In this document: piece by piece, positions 8,245-16,691 of the stretch | Layout: each line of letters opens with the position of its first letter | Position numbering within the stretch: position 1 is the stretch's first letter | From: Streptomyces cavernae | GTDB lineage: Bacteria; Actinomycetota; Actinomycetes; Streptomycetales; Streptomycetaceae | Direction of reading: 5' to 3' | NCBI RefSeq assembly: GCF_004023625.1 | Contig: NZ_ML137713.1 | Coordinates: 124,001-188,000, forward strand | Length of the DNA stretch: 64,000 bases | Notes under the pieces: model-generated | What the model saw: only the letters and a program-made list of their open reading frames with translations | Database searches by the model: none | Told to the model about the DNA's origin: nothing | Made by a program: the position numbers and the translations under genes

Positions 8245-8310
8245 GTAGCCGGAGCCGCATCCGTAGCCGGAGCCGGAGCCGGAGCCGGAGCCGTAGCCGT
8301 AACCGGAGCC
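8245..8310. repeat. Hexanucleotide repeat (GGAGCC/GTAGCC)
   Basis: Eleven consecutive hexamers, mostly GGAGCC with GTAGCC, GCATCC and GTAACC variants, lie in the 360-bp gap between the phosphatase promoter and the kinase gene. It would read Gly-Ser/Gly-Tyr on the reverse strand, but it lies beyond the kinase stop codon and no credible gene covers it. Confidence 0.8.
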
Positions 8311-8359
8311 ATCCAGCGACTGCCGCCGCCGAGCATCCACGTGGTACCGGCGAACCGCC

Positions 8360-9271
8360 TCAGACCAGTCCCTTCGCCAACACCACGGCCCCGTCCACCG
8401 GTTCGCCCCGCAGCGCCCGCACCCGCGTCGACGGCAACGCCTCGGCCAAGGCCGAGGTGAATGCCTCGTACAGCACCGGCTGCGCCAGAATCGTGCTGCC
8501 CGCGACCACCACGTCGTCGACGAGCACGCCCCGCCGGGCGAGGGAGACGACGAGCGCGGCCAACGCCCGCCCGCCGTCGGAGATGACCCCACGGGCGAGC
8601 GCGGATCCCTCTGCCGCCGCCGTGAACACGGCGGGAGCGTGCCGGCCCCATTCGGCGGAGACGTCCTGGGCCCTCTCCAACGCAGCGCCCAGCGAAGGCA
8701 CTTCGGCCACGTCGAAGGCGGCGGTCAGCCGGTGGGCGAGGGCGTCGGGGGGTTCGCCGCGGTCGTGTGCGGCCCAGCAGGCCCGGGCGGCCTCGCGGAC
8801 CAGGCCGGCCGCCGCTCCCTCGTCGCCGAGGGCGGCACCCCAGCCGCCGACCTGGACCGGCTCACCGTCGGCGAGACGGCCCACGGCGACCGAACCGGTG
8901 CCGGCCACCAGACCGACGCCCTTGTCCAGCCCGGCCGCGGGAACCAGCAGTTCGGCGTCGCCCGTGATCAGGCAGGGGGCGTCGAGCAAGGGGCGCAGTG
9001 CGCTGCGGATGAGTTCGCACTGGCAGGGGGTCTCACAGCCGTGGCCTCCGACGGCCACCGCGCCGGGACGGGTGTTTGGCGGCAGTGCCTCGTGGAGCAG
9101 CGCGGCAAGCCACGCGGCGGCGGCCCCGGGGTCGTGGGGCCGCCAGCCACCGCTGCCGCGGACGTGGTCGACGGCCGGGCCCGCGTCTGAGCCGTCGAGC
9201 GAGACGGCACGCACATGGGTCTTCGTGCCACCCACGTCGATACCGACCGCGAGGGGCGTGGAGTCCTGCAC
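8360..9271 (-). CDS. BadF/BadG-family ATPase, probable N-acetylglucosamine-type sugar kinase
   Basis: A 303-aa ASKHA-fold kinase. The phosphate-1 motif is GIDVGGTKTHVRAV near the N-terminus. The phosphate-2/adenosine segments include GLVAGTGSVAVG and GGWGAALGDEGA, which is the GDEG motif of the BadF/BadG/BcrA/BcrD family that includes eukaryotic-type GlcNAc kinase. A GTG start at 9271 with AGAGG six bases upstream is preferred over an in-frame ATG at 9298 lacking a ribosome site. It is transcribed divergently from a ROK regulator and the ABC importer, so it probably phosphorylates the imported sugar or amino sugar in the cytosol. Substrate assignment is inference. Confidence 0.8.
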   Translation of the reverse strand: MQDSTPLAVGIDVGGTKTHVRAVSLDGSDAGPAVDHVRGSGGWRPHDPGAAAAWLAALLHEALPPNTRPGAVAVGGHGCETPCQCELIRSALRPLLDAPCLITGDAELLVPAAGLDKGVGLVAGTGSVAVGRLADGEPVQVGGWGAALGDEGAAAGLVREAARACWAAHDRGEPPDALAHRLTAAFDVAEVPSLGAALERAQDVSAEWGRHAPAVFTAAAEGSALARGVISDGGRALAALVVSLARRGVLVDDVVVAGSTILAQPVLYEAFTSALAEALPSTRVRALRGEPVDGAVVLAKGLV

Positions 9272-9402
9272 GGATCCTCTTTCTGGCGTTGCGCGCATGA
9301 GTGCGAACGGCCGGTGGGCGAACCGTGCCTGGGTGGTGGGGACAGCTTGTCGGGAAGCCCCGGGACGGGCTTCGGGGGAGCGACTGGCGTGTAGCCGCTT
9401 AA

Positions 9403-9426
9403 TTCGTTAGGAAGTTAACTAACGAA
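9403..9426. promoter_or_regulatory. Candidate ROK-regulator operator (perfect inverted repeat)
   Basis: TTCGTTAG and CTAACGAA form a perfect 8-bp inverted repeat around an 8-base spacer (GAAGTTAA) in the divergent region between the sugar kinase and the ROK regulator. AT-rich composition in a GC-rich background and the location suit an autoregulatory operator. Confidence 0.6.
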
Positions 9427-9643
9427 GTAGGGTGCGTCAAGAGTCGCGGAAATCCGAGCCGTACGACCCGCACCAGGACCCCGTCCGGGGTTGTGATCGC
9501 GGGCCCGGATCACAACCGCGGACAGGCCCTGAGGGCCCGACGGGACGGATTCACGACGTGCGCGAAGTCCGCGGCGTGCTCGACTCACCCGACCCGAACG
9601 TTCTTCTGACACCCGACCGCTGCGGCTACGACCTGGGGGAGAG

Positions 9644-10765
9644 ATGCACCTGAGCGAGAGTGCCCGCGCGGTGTTCGCCGTACTGGCTGCGGCGGGTACC
9701 GCCACCCGCCCTCAACTGGCGGCCGGTGCGGGCCTTTCCAAGCCGACCGTCTCCGCCGCCGTGGCCGAGCTGGAGGCCGCCGAGCTCGCCGCCCGTTCCG
9801 GCACCGTCTCCGGCGCCACCGGCCGCAGCGCCGCCGTCTACGGTCTCGGGCCCGCCGCCGGCGCCGTACTCGCCGTCGATCTGGGCCCCAGCCACACCCG
9901 GGTACGCGGCTGCGCCCTGGACGGCACCCTGCTCGCCGAGGGCACCGGCACCCGGGCGGGAGCCGCCGACGCCGTACGCGAGGCCCTCGCCGCGCTGCCC
10001 GCCGGAGCTCCGCTGCGCACCATCGTCGTCGCCGTCGGTGACGTCACCGCCCGGGAGCGGGAGGGCGCCGGTATGCGCCCCGCGACCGCCAAGGCCGGCC
10101 CCGTCTTCGACGCCATGGCCGTGGCGCTGCCGCCGGGGGTGCCCGTCCACCTCGAGAACAACGTCAACTGCGCCGCACTCGCCGAGCTGCACGAGGGCGC
10201 CGCCCGTGGCAGCCACACCTTCGGCTTTCTGCGGATCGGCGTCGGTATCGGCCTCGGTATCGTCGTCGGCGGCCAGGTGCTGCGCGGGGCGAACGGTGCC
10301 GCCGGAGAAGTGGCCCGGCTGCCCTACCCCTGGGACGAGGGGCGTGAACCGCGCCGGGAGGCCCTGGAGGAGCACGTCGGGGCGCGTTCCCTGCTCCGCC
10401 GGGCCGGGGAGGCCTGGCAGGACGCCGACGGCCCGCGCCCCCGCACCGTCGAGCGGCTCTTCGCCCTCGCCGGCCAGGGCCGGGCCACGGCTCGTGCCGT
10501 GGTCGGCCGGCATGCCGTCGACGTGGGCCGGCTCGCCGCCGCCGTGACCGCCGTACTGGACCCGGGGCTGATCGTGCTGGGCGGCAGCACCGGCTCGGAC
10601 CCCCAGCTCCTGCCCGGTGTCCGGGCCGAGCTGGCCCGGCTGAGCTGGCCCACCGAGGTGGTCAGCAGCACGGTGGGCGACAGCGGCACGGTGGTGGGCG
10701 CCGCGCGGCTCGCCGTCGCCCGGGGAGTCCAAACCGTGACCGATGGCGCGCTGGCTAAGGATTGA
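9644..10765 (+). CDS. ROK-family transcriptional regulator
   Basis: A 373-aa regulator. An N-terminal winged helix, about residues 1-65, contains RPQLAAGAGLSKPTVSAAV. It is followed by a ROK (repressor, ORF, kinase) domain with AVDLGPSHTRV and LENNVNCAALAELHEG. The Cys cluster normally binding zinc in ROK proteins (CxCGxxGC) is absent between residues 190 and 260, so sugar binding may differ from the canonical type. The gene sits between the divergent kinase and the ABC sugar importer, pointing to local control of sugar uptake. The start at 9644 follows a GGGGGAGAG ribosome site. Effector unknown. Confidence 0.85.
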   Translation: MHLSESARAVFAVLAAAGTATRPQLAAGAGLSKPTVSAAVAELEAAELAARSGTVSGATGRSAAVYGLGPAAGAVLAVDLGPSHTRVRGCALDGTLLAEGTGTRAGAADAVREALAALPAGAPLRTIVVAVGDVTAREREGAGMRPATAKAGPVFDAMAVALPPGVPVHLENNVNCAALAELHEGAARGSHTFGFLRIGVGIGLGIVVGGQVLRGANGAAGEVARLPYPWDEGREPRREALEEHVGARSLLRRAGEAWQDADGPRPRTVERLFALAGQGRATARAVVGRHAVDVGRLAAAVTAVLDPGLIVLGGSTGSDPQLLPGVRAELARLSWPTEVVSSTVGDSGTVVGAARLAVARGVQTVTDGALAKD

Positions 10766-10849
10766 CGGCTTCAGGCTCGGTCTGCCAATGTCCGGACAAG
10801 CGCTTTCTAAGTCGGCCGGGACGCCGGCTTGGGGTGAGCGTCCCAAGCC
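10762..10849 (+). promoter_or_regulatory. Candidate promoter, palindromic operator and hairpin ahead of the ABC importer
   Basis: TTGACG at 10762-10767 overlaps the ROK stop and could be a -35 box. A perfect palindrome TGTCCGGACA lies at 10789-10798, directly followed by AGCGCT (10799-10804). An inverted repeat GGCTTGGG (10826-10833) / CCCAAGCC (10842-10849) could be a weak terminator or leader hairpin. No -10 box is obvious. Confidence 0.35.
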
Positions 10850-11032
10850 GTATGCGACGTACGGCAGCCGCGCGAGGGCGTGCTCGCGAGGCGACGGCCT
10901 CGAGGCCGGGGATCCCACCCGTCAGGGCGGCGCGGCCGGGCGAGGCCGCGCCCCCGGAAGGCGAAATCCCTCAATGCACCCGTGCCGCCTCGATCGGCGC
11001 CGTGCTCCTTCTGTTACGAAATGGGATCGAAG

Positions 11033-12355
11033 ATGACCAGTGTGGGTGTGCGGCGCTCCCGCCGACTCGGCCGCGGCGGCATACGCCGCCTTGTTCCCCT
11101 CGCTGCCGTGACCACGGCAGGTGCCCTGCTGCTCTCCGCCTGCGGATCGGAATCCGACTCGGGCGGGACCTCCAAGTCGCTGACGTTCTGGATCTCCACG
11201 GTTCCGGGGCAGGACGCGGGCTGGAAGAAGATGGTGGCGGACTACAAGAAGGAAGCCGGCGTCAGCATCAAGCTCGTCAACATCCCCTACGAGGGCTACA
11301 CGACGAAGCTGCGCAACTCCGCGCAGGCGAACTCTCTGCCCGACGTGGCGGCCGTGCCGGCGCTGGACCCGATCTGGTCGAACAAGCTGATCGACCTCAG
11401 CTCCATCGCCAACAAGAAGAGCAACAACATCAACGCGAACTTCCTCGCCAAGGACTCGTCCGGGAAGGTGCTGTCCATCCCCTCGGACGTCACCGCGTCC
11501 GGCATGTTCATCAACAAGACGCTCTTCGAGAAGGCCGGCGTCTCCTTCCCGACCTCGCCCCAGGACACCTGGACCTGGACCGAGTTCATCAAGGCGGCGG
11601 ACGAGGTCCGGGAGAAGACCAAGGCCAAGTACTCCCTGACGTTCGACCAGTCGCCGTCCCGGCTCCGCGCCATGGTGTACGAGCTCGGCGGGAAGTACGT
11701 CCACGCGGACTCCTCCGGCAAGTTCTCGGTGGACGCCGCGACCAGGAAGGCCGTGAAGCGCTTCGTCGAGATGAACGACGACAAGACCATGCCGAAGTCG
11801 GTGTGGACCAGCGGCGCCGACCCGTCGGCCATGTTCCAGAGCGGTGACGTGGTCGCCTACTGGTCCGGCGTGTGGCAGGTTGCCGCCTACGCGGAGAGCA
11901 TCAAGAAGTTCGAGTGGGCGAGCGTCCCGACTCCCGCCGAGCCGGTGCAGGCCAGCGACGTCAACAGCGGCGGCATGGTGGTCGGCTTCAACAACAACGG
12001 CGACGCGGCCACCGCCGCGAACAAGTTCATCTCCTGGCTGTACGAGCCGGACCACTACCGCGAGCTGTGTGAGGCGTCCGGGTTCCTGCCCGTCGAGAGC
12101 GGTCTGAACCCGGAGTACCCCTTCAAGTCCGAGGCGGCGCAGGCGGCGTTCAAGCTCTACAACGAGTCGATCCCGCTCTACGACCCGATCTCCGGCTACT
12201 TCAACTCCGCCCAGACGAACTGGGCGCTGAAGGGCAAGAGCCTCGCCGACGACCCGACCAAGACGGAGCTCGGCAAGGCGATCAACGGCCAGCAGTCGGT
12301 CGACAAGGCCCTGGACAACATCGTGGCCGGCTACAACCAGCAGGTCGGCGGCTGA
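11033..12355 (+). CDS. ABC sugar importer, substrate-binding lipoprotein
   Basis: A family 1 extracellular solute-binding protein of about 440 aa. It begins with a basic N-terminus, a hydrophobic stretch and a lipobox LLLSAC, so the Cys would be diacylated and the protein anchored outside the membrane. The mature part starts with KSLTFWISTVPGQDAGWKKM, typical of oligosaccharide-binding proteins. ATG at 11033 is chosen; an ATG 12 bases upstream (11021) is equally in frame and neither has a strong Shine-Dalgarno. It is followed by two permease genes. The ATPase is not encoded here, as usual in Streptomyces where a shared MsiK-type ATPase serves many importers. Confidence 0.88.
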   Translation: MTSVGVRRSRRLGRGGIRRLVPLAAVTTAGALLLSACGSESDSGGTSKSLTFWISTVPGQDAGWKKMVADYKKEAGVSIKLVNIPYEGYTTKLRNSAQANSLPDVAAVPALDPIWSNKLIDLSSIANKKSNNINANFLAKDSSGKVLSIPSDVTASGMFINKTLFEKAGVSFPTSPQDTWTWTEFIKAADEVREKTKAKYSLTFDQSPSRLRAMVYELGGKYVHADSSGKFSVDAATRKAVKRFVEMNDDKTMPKSVWTSGADPSAMFQSGDVVAYWSGVWQVAAYAESIKKFEWASVPTPAEPVQASDVNSGGMVVGFNNNGDAATAANKFISWLYEPDHYRELCEASGFLPVESGLNPEYPFKSEAAQAAFKLYNESIPLYDPISGYFNSAQTNWALKGKSLADDPTKTELGKAINGQQSVDKALDNIVAGYNQQVGG

Positions 12356-12479
12356 GCACAGGCCGGTGGGCGCGGGCGGCGGGGTCGAGACCACCGCCGC
12401 CCGGCCTCCGGCGCACGCGCGAGCCGGGCTCATGGCGTGAGCCCACAGGAATCCATTCCACCAGCACGGAGTCAGGAAG

Positions 12480-13391
12480 ATGACAAAACGCGCCTCGGAC
12501 GTGTCCGCGAGCCCGCCCAGGAGACGCAGCAGCTACACCCTTGCGCCGCTCGTCCTCATCGCGGCCAATGTCGTGCTCTTCGCGCTGTTCTTCGTCTGGC
12601 CGGCGGTGATCGGGCTCGTCTACTCCTTCACGAACTACACGGGCGTGGGGGTGTTCCAGTTCACCGGACTGGACAACTACGAGAACCTGCTCGGGGACTC
12701 CACGTTCTACGACGCGCTGACCCGGACGCTGCTGTACACCGTCCTCTTCGTCCCGCTGAACTTCGCGCTCTCGCTGCTCGCCGCCAATCTGGTGGTGAGC
12801 AAGCACGCCAAGGGCTCGTCGGTCGCCCGCGTCATCTTCTTCATTCCGTGGCTGCTGTCGCCCATTGTCGTGGGCGTCCTGTGGCGGTGGCTGTTCGGTG
12901 AGAACTTCGGACTGGTCAACTACGTCATCGAGAAGCTCGGCGGAGGTGCCGTTTCGTGGCAGTCGAACGCGGACCTGTCGCTGCTGGTGGTGGTGATGGC
13001 GGCATCCTGGATGTGGACGGGTTTCACGATGCTGCTGTTCATCGCGGCGATCAAGAACGTACCGGTGTCGTACTACGAGGCGGCCTCGCTCGACGGCGCC
13101 GGTCCGTGGCGCCAGTTCATCAGCATCACGCTGCCGAGCATCGCGCCCACCTCGTTCATCGTCATCCTGCTCAACACGATCAACGCGATGAAGGAATACC
13201 CGGTGTTCGTCGCCCTCAACAACGGCGGACCCGGAACGTCGAACAACCTGCTTGTCCAGTACATCTATGAGACCGGCTTCAAACGGGGCCAGATCGGCTA
13301 CGCGAGCGCCGCGTCGTTCGTGCTCATGCTCATCCTGATGGCCGTCGCGATCATCCAGCTGATCGTCAACCGGCGGGTGGAGAACCGATGA
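12480..13391 (+). CDS. ABC sugar importer permease, MalF-type
   Basis: A 303-aa inner-membrane permease with six predicted transmembrane segments. The EAA loop is recognisable in YYEAASLDGAGPWRQFISITLPS, about residues 197-219, which docks the ATPase. AGGAAG precedes the ATG. The stop overlaps the ATG of the next permease (ATGA), showing translational coupling. It forms the importer with the upstream lipoprotein. Confidence 0.9.
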   Translation: MTKRASDVSASPPRRRSSYTLAPLVLIAANVVLFALFFVWPAVIGLVYSFTNYTGVGVFQFTGLDNYENLLGDSTFYDALTRTLLYTVLFVPLNFALSLLAANLVVSKHAKGSSVARVIFFIPWLLSPIVVGVLWRWLFGENFGLVNYVIEKLGGGAVSWQSNADLSLLVVVMAASWMWTGFTMLLFIAAIKNVPVSYYEAASLDGAGPWRQFISITLPSIAPTSFIVILLNTINAMKEYPVFVALNNGGPGTSNNLLVQYIYETGFKRGQIGYASAASFVLMLILMAVAIIQLIVNRRVENR

Positions 13392-14290
13392 CAACCACAG
13401 ACATGCCACGCCCGCTCGACGCCGATGCCAAACAAGCCGTTTCCAAGAAGGGCCCCCGCAACGCGGTCGGCGGTGGACTCCGGCGGGCGGTGCCCGCGAC
13501 GACACTGCTGTGGATCCTGGCGGGCCTCTACGGTCTGCCGGTGCTGTGGTTCATCCTCAGCTCCCTCAAGCCGGCCAGCGACCTGTTCTCCTATCCGCTG
13601 ACGCTGGTTCCGGACGACGTCACCCTGTCGGGTTACCTGACGGCGTGGCGCAGTGCCAACTTCTCCCAGTACTTCATCAACACGACCATCGTGTGCGTGA
13701 TCACGACGATCCTCACGGTGGGTGTCAGTTGCTGCACCGGTTACGCGCTGGCCAAGTACGACAACAAATGGCTCAAGGTCTTCTTCGTCTGCATCCTGGC
13801 CACCACGATGCTGCCGGGCGAGGTCATGCTCGCCCCGGAGTTCCTGGTGGTCCGCGACCTCGGCCTCTACAACTCGTTCGCCGGCATCATCCTCCCGGCC
13901 GTGCTCACCGCGACCGGATGCTTCATGTTCCGCCAGTTCTTCCTGACGGTTCCCGACGAACTCGTGGAAGCGGCACGCATCGACGGCGCGCGCGAACTGT
14001 CGATCTTCCTGCGGATCATGGTGCCGGTCTCCCGGCCCATCATGCTGACCCTCGCCATCCTGTCCTTCCAGTGGCGGTGGAACGACTACATCTGGCCGCT
14101 TCTGATGCTCAACGACCCCAAGAAGTTCACCGTGCAGATCGGCATCCAGAGCATCGTCGGCGCGCAGAACATCAACTGGTCGGTACTGCTCGGCGCATCG
14201 GTCATCTCCATGATCCCGCTGATCGTCGTCTTCCTGGTGTTCCAGCGTTACGTCATGAACGCCGACATCAATGCCGGACTGAAGGACTGA
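13388..14290 (+). CDS. ABC sugar importer permease, MalG-type
   Basis: A 300-aa permease, six predicted transmembrane segments, with the EAA loop in LVEAARIDGARELSIFLRIM and the C-terminal NWSVLLGASVISMIPLIVVF segment typical of MalG-like subunits. It overlaps the MalF-type gene by four bases and is followed after about 130 bases by the 615-aa gene, probably in the same transcript. Confidence 0.9.
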   Translation: MTTTDMPRPLDADAKQAVSKKGPRNAVGGGLRRAVPATTLLWILAGLYGLPVLWFILSSLKPASDLFSYPLTLVPDDVTLSGYLTAWRSANFSQYFINTTIVCVITTILTVGVSCCTGYALAKYDNKWLKVFFVCILATTMLPGEVMLAPEFLVVRDLGLYNSFAGIILPAVLTATGCFMFRQFFLTVPDELVEAARIDGARELSIFLRIMVPVSRPIMLTLAILSFQWRWNDYIWPLLMLNDPKKFTVQIGIQSIVGAQNINWSVLLGASVISMIPLIVVFLVFQRYVMNADINAGLKD

Positions 14291-14420
14291 CCTTGCCCAC
14301 CCCGTTCGACCACGAGTTCGTTCGCGCGGTGGCCCGCCCCGCCGGCGGCCAGGCCCGCACCCGTCGTGTGATCCCGACATCCCACGGCATGGCCACCTCA
14401 GGCATGAAGGGCTGATTCCC

Positions 14421-16268
14421 GTGGACCTCCCGCACCAACCCGTGCACCTCCTCCACCAGCGCGGCCCGCTGCACGACCTCCCGGACACCCCGGAGGCGTA
14501 CGACGCGGTCCTCGCCGACGTCGTCGAGCAGGCCTTGCGGCGGATCACCCCGGAAGGCAGTCTCGAACACCCCGACTGTGCGGACGACATCGGTGACACC
14601 TCCCTCGGGATCACCTCGCTGCTGGCCCTGGCCTGGCAGCGGACCAAGGACCCGAGGCTGCCGGAGGCGGTCCACCGCAGCCTCGCCTTCCATCTGCGCG
14701 AGCGGGTCTACGTCGAGGACAACCCCGGTTACCCCAACCTGAAGGCCCGCAACTCCCGCCTGCCGTACGCCCGCTACGTCCTGGAAGCGGGCGCACACCC
14801 GATCGGAGACTGGCCGAGCACGGTGTGGGCGCTGCTCCAGACGGTCAATGTGCTGGACACGGCGGACGGGCTCGTCGACGACGGACAGCGCGCCGAACTG
14901 GTGGAGGTGGCGCACGGCTACTGGCGCTGGCTGACCGAGACGACCTTCTTCAACCCGCAGGAGGCGGGCAACCAGGCCATCGGCTGCATCGTGGGCGGGC
15001 TGATGCTGGCCCGCCATCTCCCGCCGGAACGAGGGGGCTCGGTCCGCTCACGCGCGATCAGCCTGTACGCCGACGAGATCCGCGCCCGTCGCGTACGGGA
15101 CCGCGGCGCGCTGCTGCCCCCCGAACACGGCGGCGCCTACGACAACAACTACGGCCCGATCTCCCTGTCCTTCCTGGCGCAGGCCCACCGGGTCAGCGGC
15201 GAGGCGGTCTTCGCCGAGGACGGGGACGCCCTCGCCCGCTACATCGACGCACGGCTGACGGGCGGCGGCTTCGACAACGGCGGCCCCCGCTACAGCGAGC
15301 AGCACTCCGCCTTCGAAGCGGTCCTGGGGCTGCGCTACTTCAGCGGGCGCATCGGCTCCGACCTCGGCCGCTACCGCGGTGACTCACGCTGGGCGCGGCA
15401 CGCCGCCGGGGCTGACGGCGGTCTCGACGGGCACTTCGCGTTCATGCTGGTCTGGCAGATCCAGGACGACAGCCGCTGGCACCGCACCCCGCGCCGCGAG
15501 CCGGTGCGCCACCAACTACGCGCCGGCACGGTGTCGGTGGCCTTCGACTCCCGTATGACCCCGTCGCTGCTGGAGGCGGACGGCACGTACTACCTGCCGG
15601 CGGCCGTGAACCGGCAGCACGGCTTCGGCCCGGTACGGGACGGCTTCCTGTACTGCCGCCCGATGGGCGAGGTACGCGTGCGTGACGTCCGGTCCGGCGG
15701 CCTGACCGCCAAGCTGGTCACCAAGCCGGTGGTGGGCCGCGACCACGTCCTGCGCCACGTCCGGTCACTGTACGTCACGGACGGCACCCGACTGTGGACG
15801 ACGGTCGCCGTGGAACGGCTGGCCGGGGAGCGGTATCTGCTCGCCGGGATGCCGTACGCGGCCGACGACGGCGACCGGGTGCGCAGGATCACGGACGGCG
15901 GTCGGGGCACGGTCGAGGGAACGGTGAACCTGACACACCCCCACCTCACCGGCCCCGACCGCTTCGACACCCGTGAGGAGATCACCCAGGAGCAGGCGGC
16001 CTTCGCGCTGGCGGCCGATCCGCGCGGCTACGGCGATCCCGACGAGGGCTGGCGTCACATCGTGGCGACCTCGGCGCTGGAGGTGGCCCCGGCCGTGGAC
16101 TCCCCGGCGGGCCTGGACGTCTTCGCCGTCCGCTACGGCCCGGGCGACAGCCCGTTCTCCCCGGCCTTCGAGCAGGACCCGGCCGGGCTGACGGTACGGA
16201 CCGAGGCGTTCACGGCGGTGATCGGTAACCCCGAGGGCGACCCGGAGCTCACCCTCACGCCGTCCTGA
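14421..16268 (+). CDS. Uncharacterised 615-aa protein linked to sugar import, possible (alpha/alpha)-barrel carbohydrate enzyme
   Basis: I do not recognise the family with certainty. The protein has no signal peptide. The first about 330 residues are helix-rich with repeating aromatic/Asn/Gly clusters (EAGNQAIGCIVGGLMLAR, HGGAYDNNYGPISLSFLAQ, GGPRYSEQHSAFEAVLGLRY). This resembles the toroidal helical barrels of heparinase/alginate-lyase-like enzymes or of glycosidases. The second half is predicted beta-rich (VSVAFDSRMTPSLLEADGTYYL onward), as in polysaccharide lyases with C-terminal beta-sandwich domains. GTG start. Being the last gene of the ABC importer operon, it probably processes the imported glycan in the cytosol. 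Activity is inference. Confidence 0.55.
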   Translation: MDLPHQPVHLLHQRGPLHDLPDTPEAYDAVLADVVEQALRRITPEGSLEHPDCADDIGDTSLGITSLLALAWQRTKDPRLPEAVHRSLAFHLRERVYVEDNPGYPNLKARNSRLPYARYVLEAGAHPIGDWPSTVWALLQTVNVLDTADGLVDDGQRAELVEVAHGYWRWLTETTFFNPQEAGNQAIGCIVGGLMLARHLPPERGGSVRSRAISLYADEIRARRVRDRGALLPPEHGGAYDNNYGPISLSFLAQAHRVSGEAVFAEDGDALARYIDARLTGGGFDNGGPRYSEQHSAFEAVLGLRYFSGRIGSDLGRYRGDSRWARHAAGADGGLDGHFAFMLVWQIQDDSRWHRTPRREPVRHQLRAGTVSVAFDSRMTPSLLEADGTYYLPAAVNRQHGFGPVRDGFLYCRPMGEVRVRDVRSGGLTAKLVTKPVVGRDHVLRHVRSLYVTDGTRLWTTVAVERLAGERYLLAGMPYAADDGDRVRRITDGGRGTVEGTVNLTHPHLTGPDRFDTREEITQEQAAFALAADPRGYGDPDEGWRHIVATSALEVAPAVDSPAGLDVFAVRYGPGDSPFSPAFEQDPAGLTVRTEAFTAVIGNPEGDPELTLTPS

Positions 16269-16317
16269 GGCTGTCCTCCTCCCGAAGGATCCGCTGCTTC
16301 GTCGCCTCCGCGCAACA

Positions 16318-16499
16318 CCTGTTGTCCTTGACGTTGATCCACAGCGGGCGGGAGTCGACGGTCTCGGTGAACGGCACGTAATAGCGTCGTCGTCCGTGGC
16401 CACCTTGGACAGGTAGACCTCGGGGAGGGCGTCGGGACGGAAGGAGTTCTCGATCGGCTTGAGGTCCGTCCAGAACTCTTCGGCGGGCATGTCGGGCAT
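16318..16499 (-). pseudogene. Remnant of a cupin dioxygenase-like gene (2,4'-dihydroxyacetophenone dioxygenase type)
   Basis: An ATG at 16499 opens MPDMPAEEFWTDLKPIENS and continues to KVATDDDA. A one-base loss then shifts the frame: the next frame reads YYVPFTETVDSRPLWINVKDN before similarity stops near 16320. This is the N-terminal about 60 residues of the cupin family that includes 2,4'-dihydroxyacetophenone dioxygenase-like proteins; the metal-binding histidine part is missing. It lies between the end of the sugar operon and the shikimate-type transporter. The family call is from memory of the motif and moderately sure; the frameshift and truncation are seen directly. Confidence 0.5.
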
Positions 16500-16636
16500 G
16501 TGAGCGGCCCCTTTCGTCGCGGGATCCCCGGAAGTGAATCCCTCAGCGGCCGGTTCCGTCTTTCCCGTGGCAGACCTGGCCGCTTGCAGATTCCGGACAT
16601 CCGCCGACGGCGGGCACGTTCGGGCGGGCGTGTGAA

Positions 16637-16674
16637 ACGGGTCCCCGGCCGCGGCAGAGCGGTCGGGGACCCGT
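16637..16674. terminator. Hairpin downstream of the MHS transporter gene
   Basis: ACGGGTCCCCG (16637-16647) and CGGGGACCCGT (16664-16674) form a perfect 11-bp stem 18 bases beyond the transporter stop codon on the reverse strand. This is a likely factor-independent-type terminator without a long U tract, as usual in Streptomyces. Confidence 0.7.
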
Positions 16675-16691
16675 GGAGGGGGCGGGGCCCG

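Noticed and set aside
8245..8310. Gly-Ser/Gly-Tyr repeat protein on the reverse strand
   Set aside because: The hexamer run lies after the kinase stop codon, with no start or supporting frame of its own.
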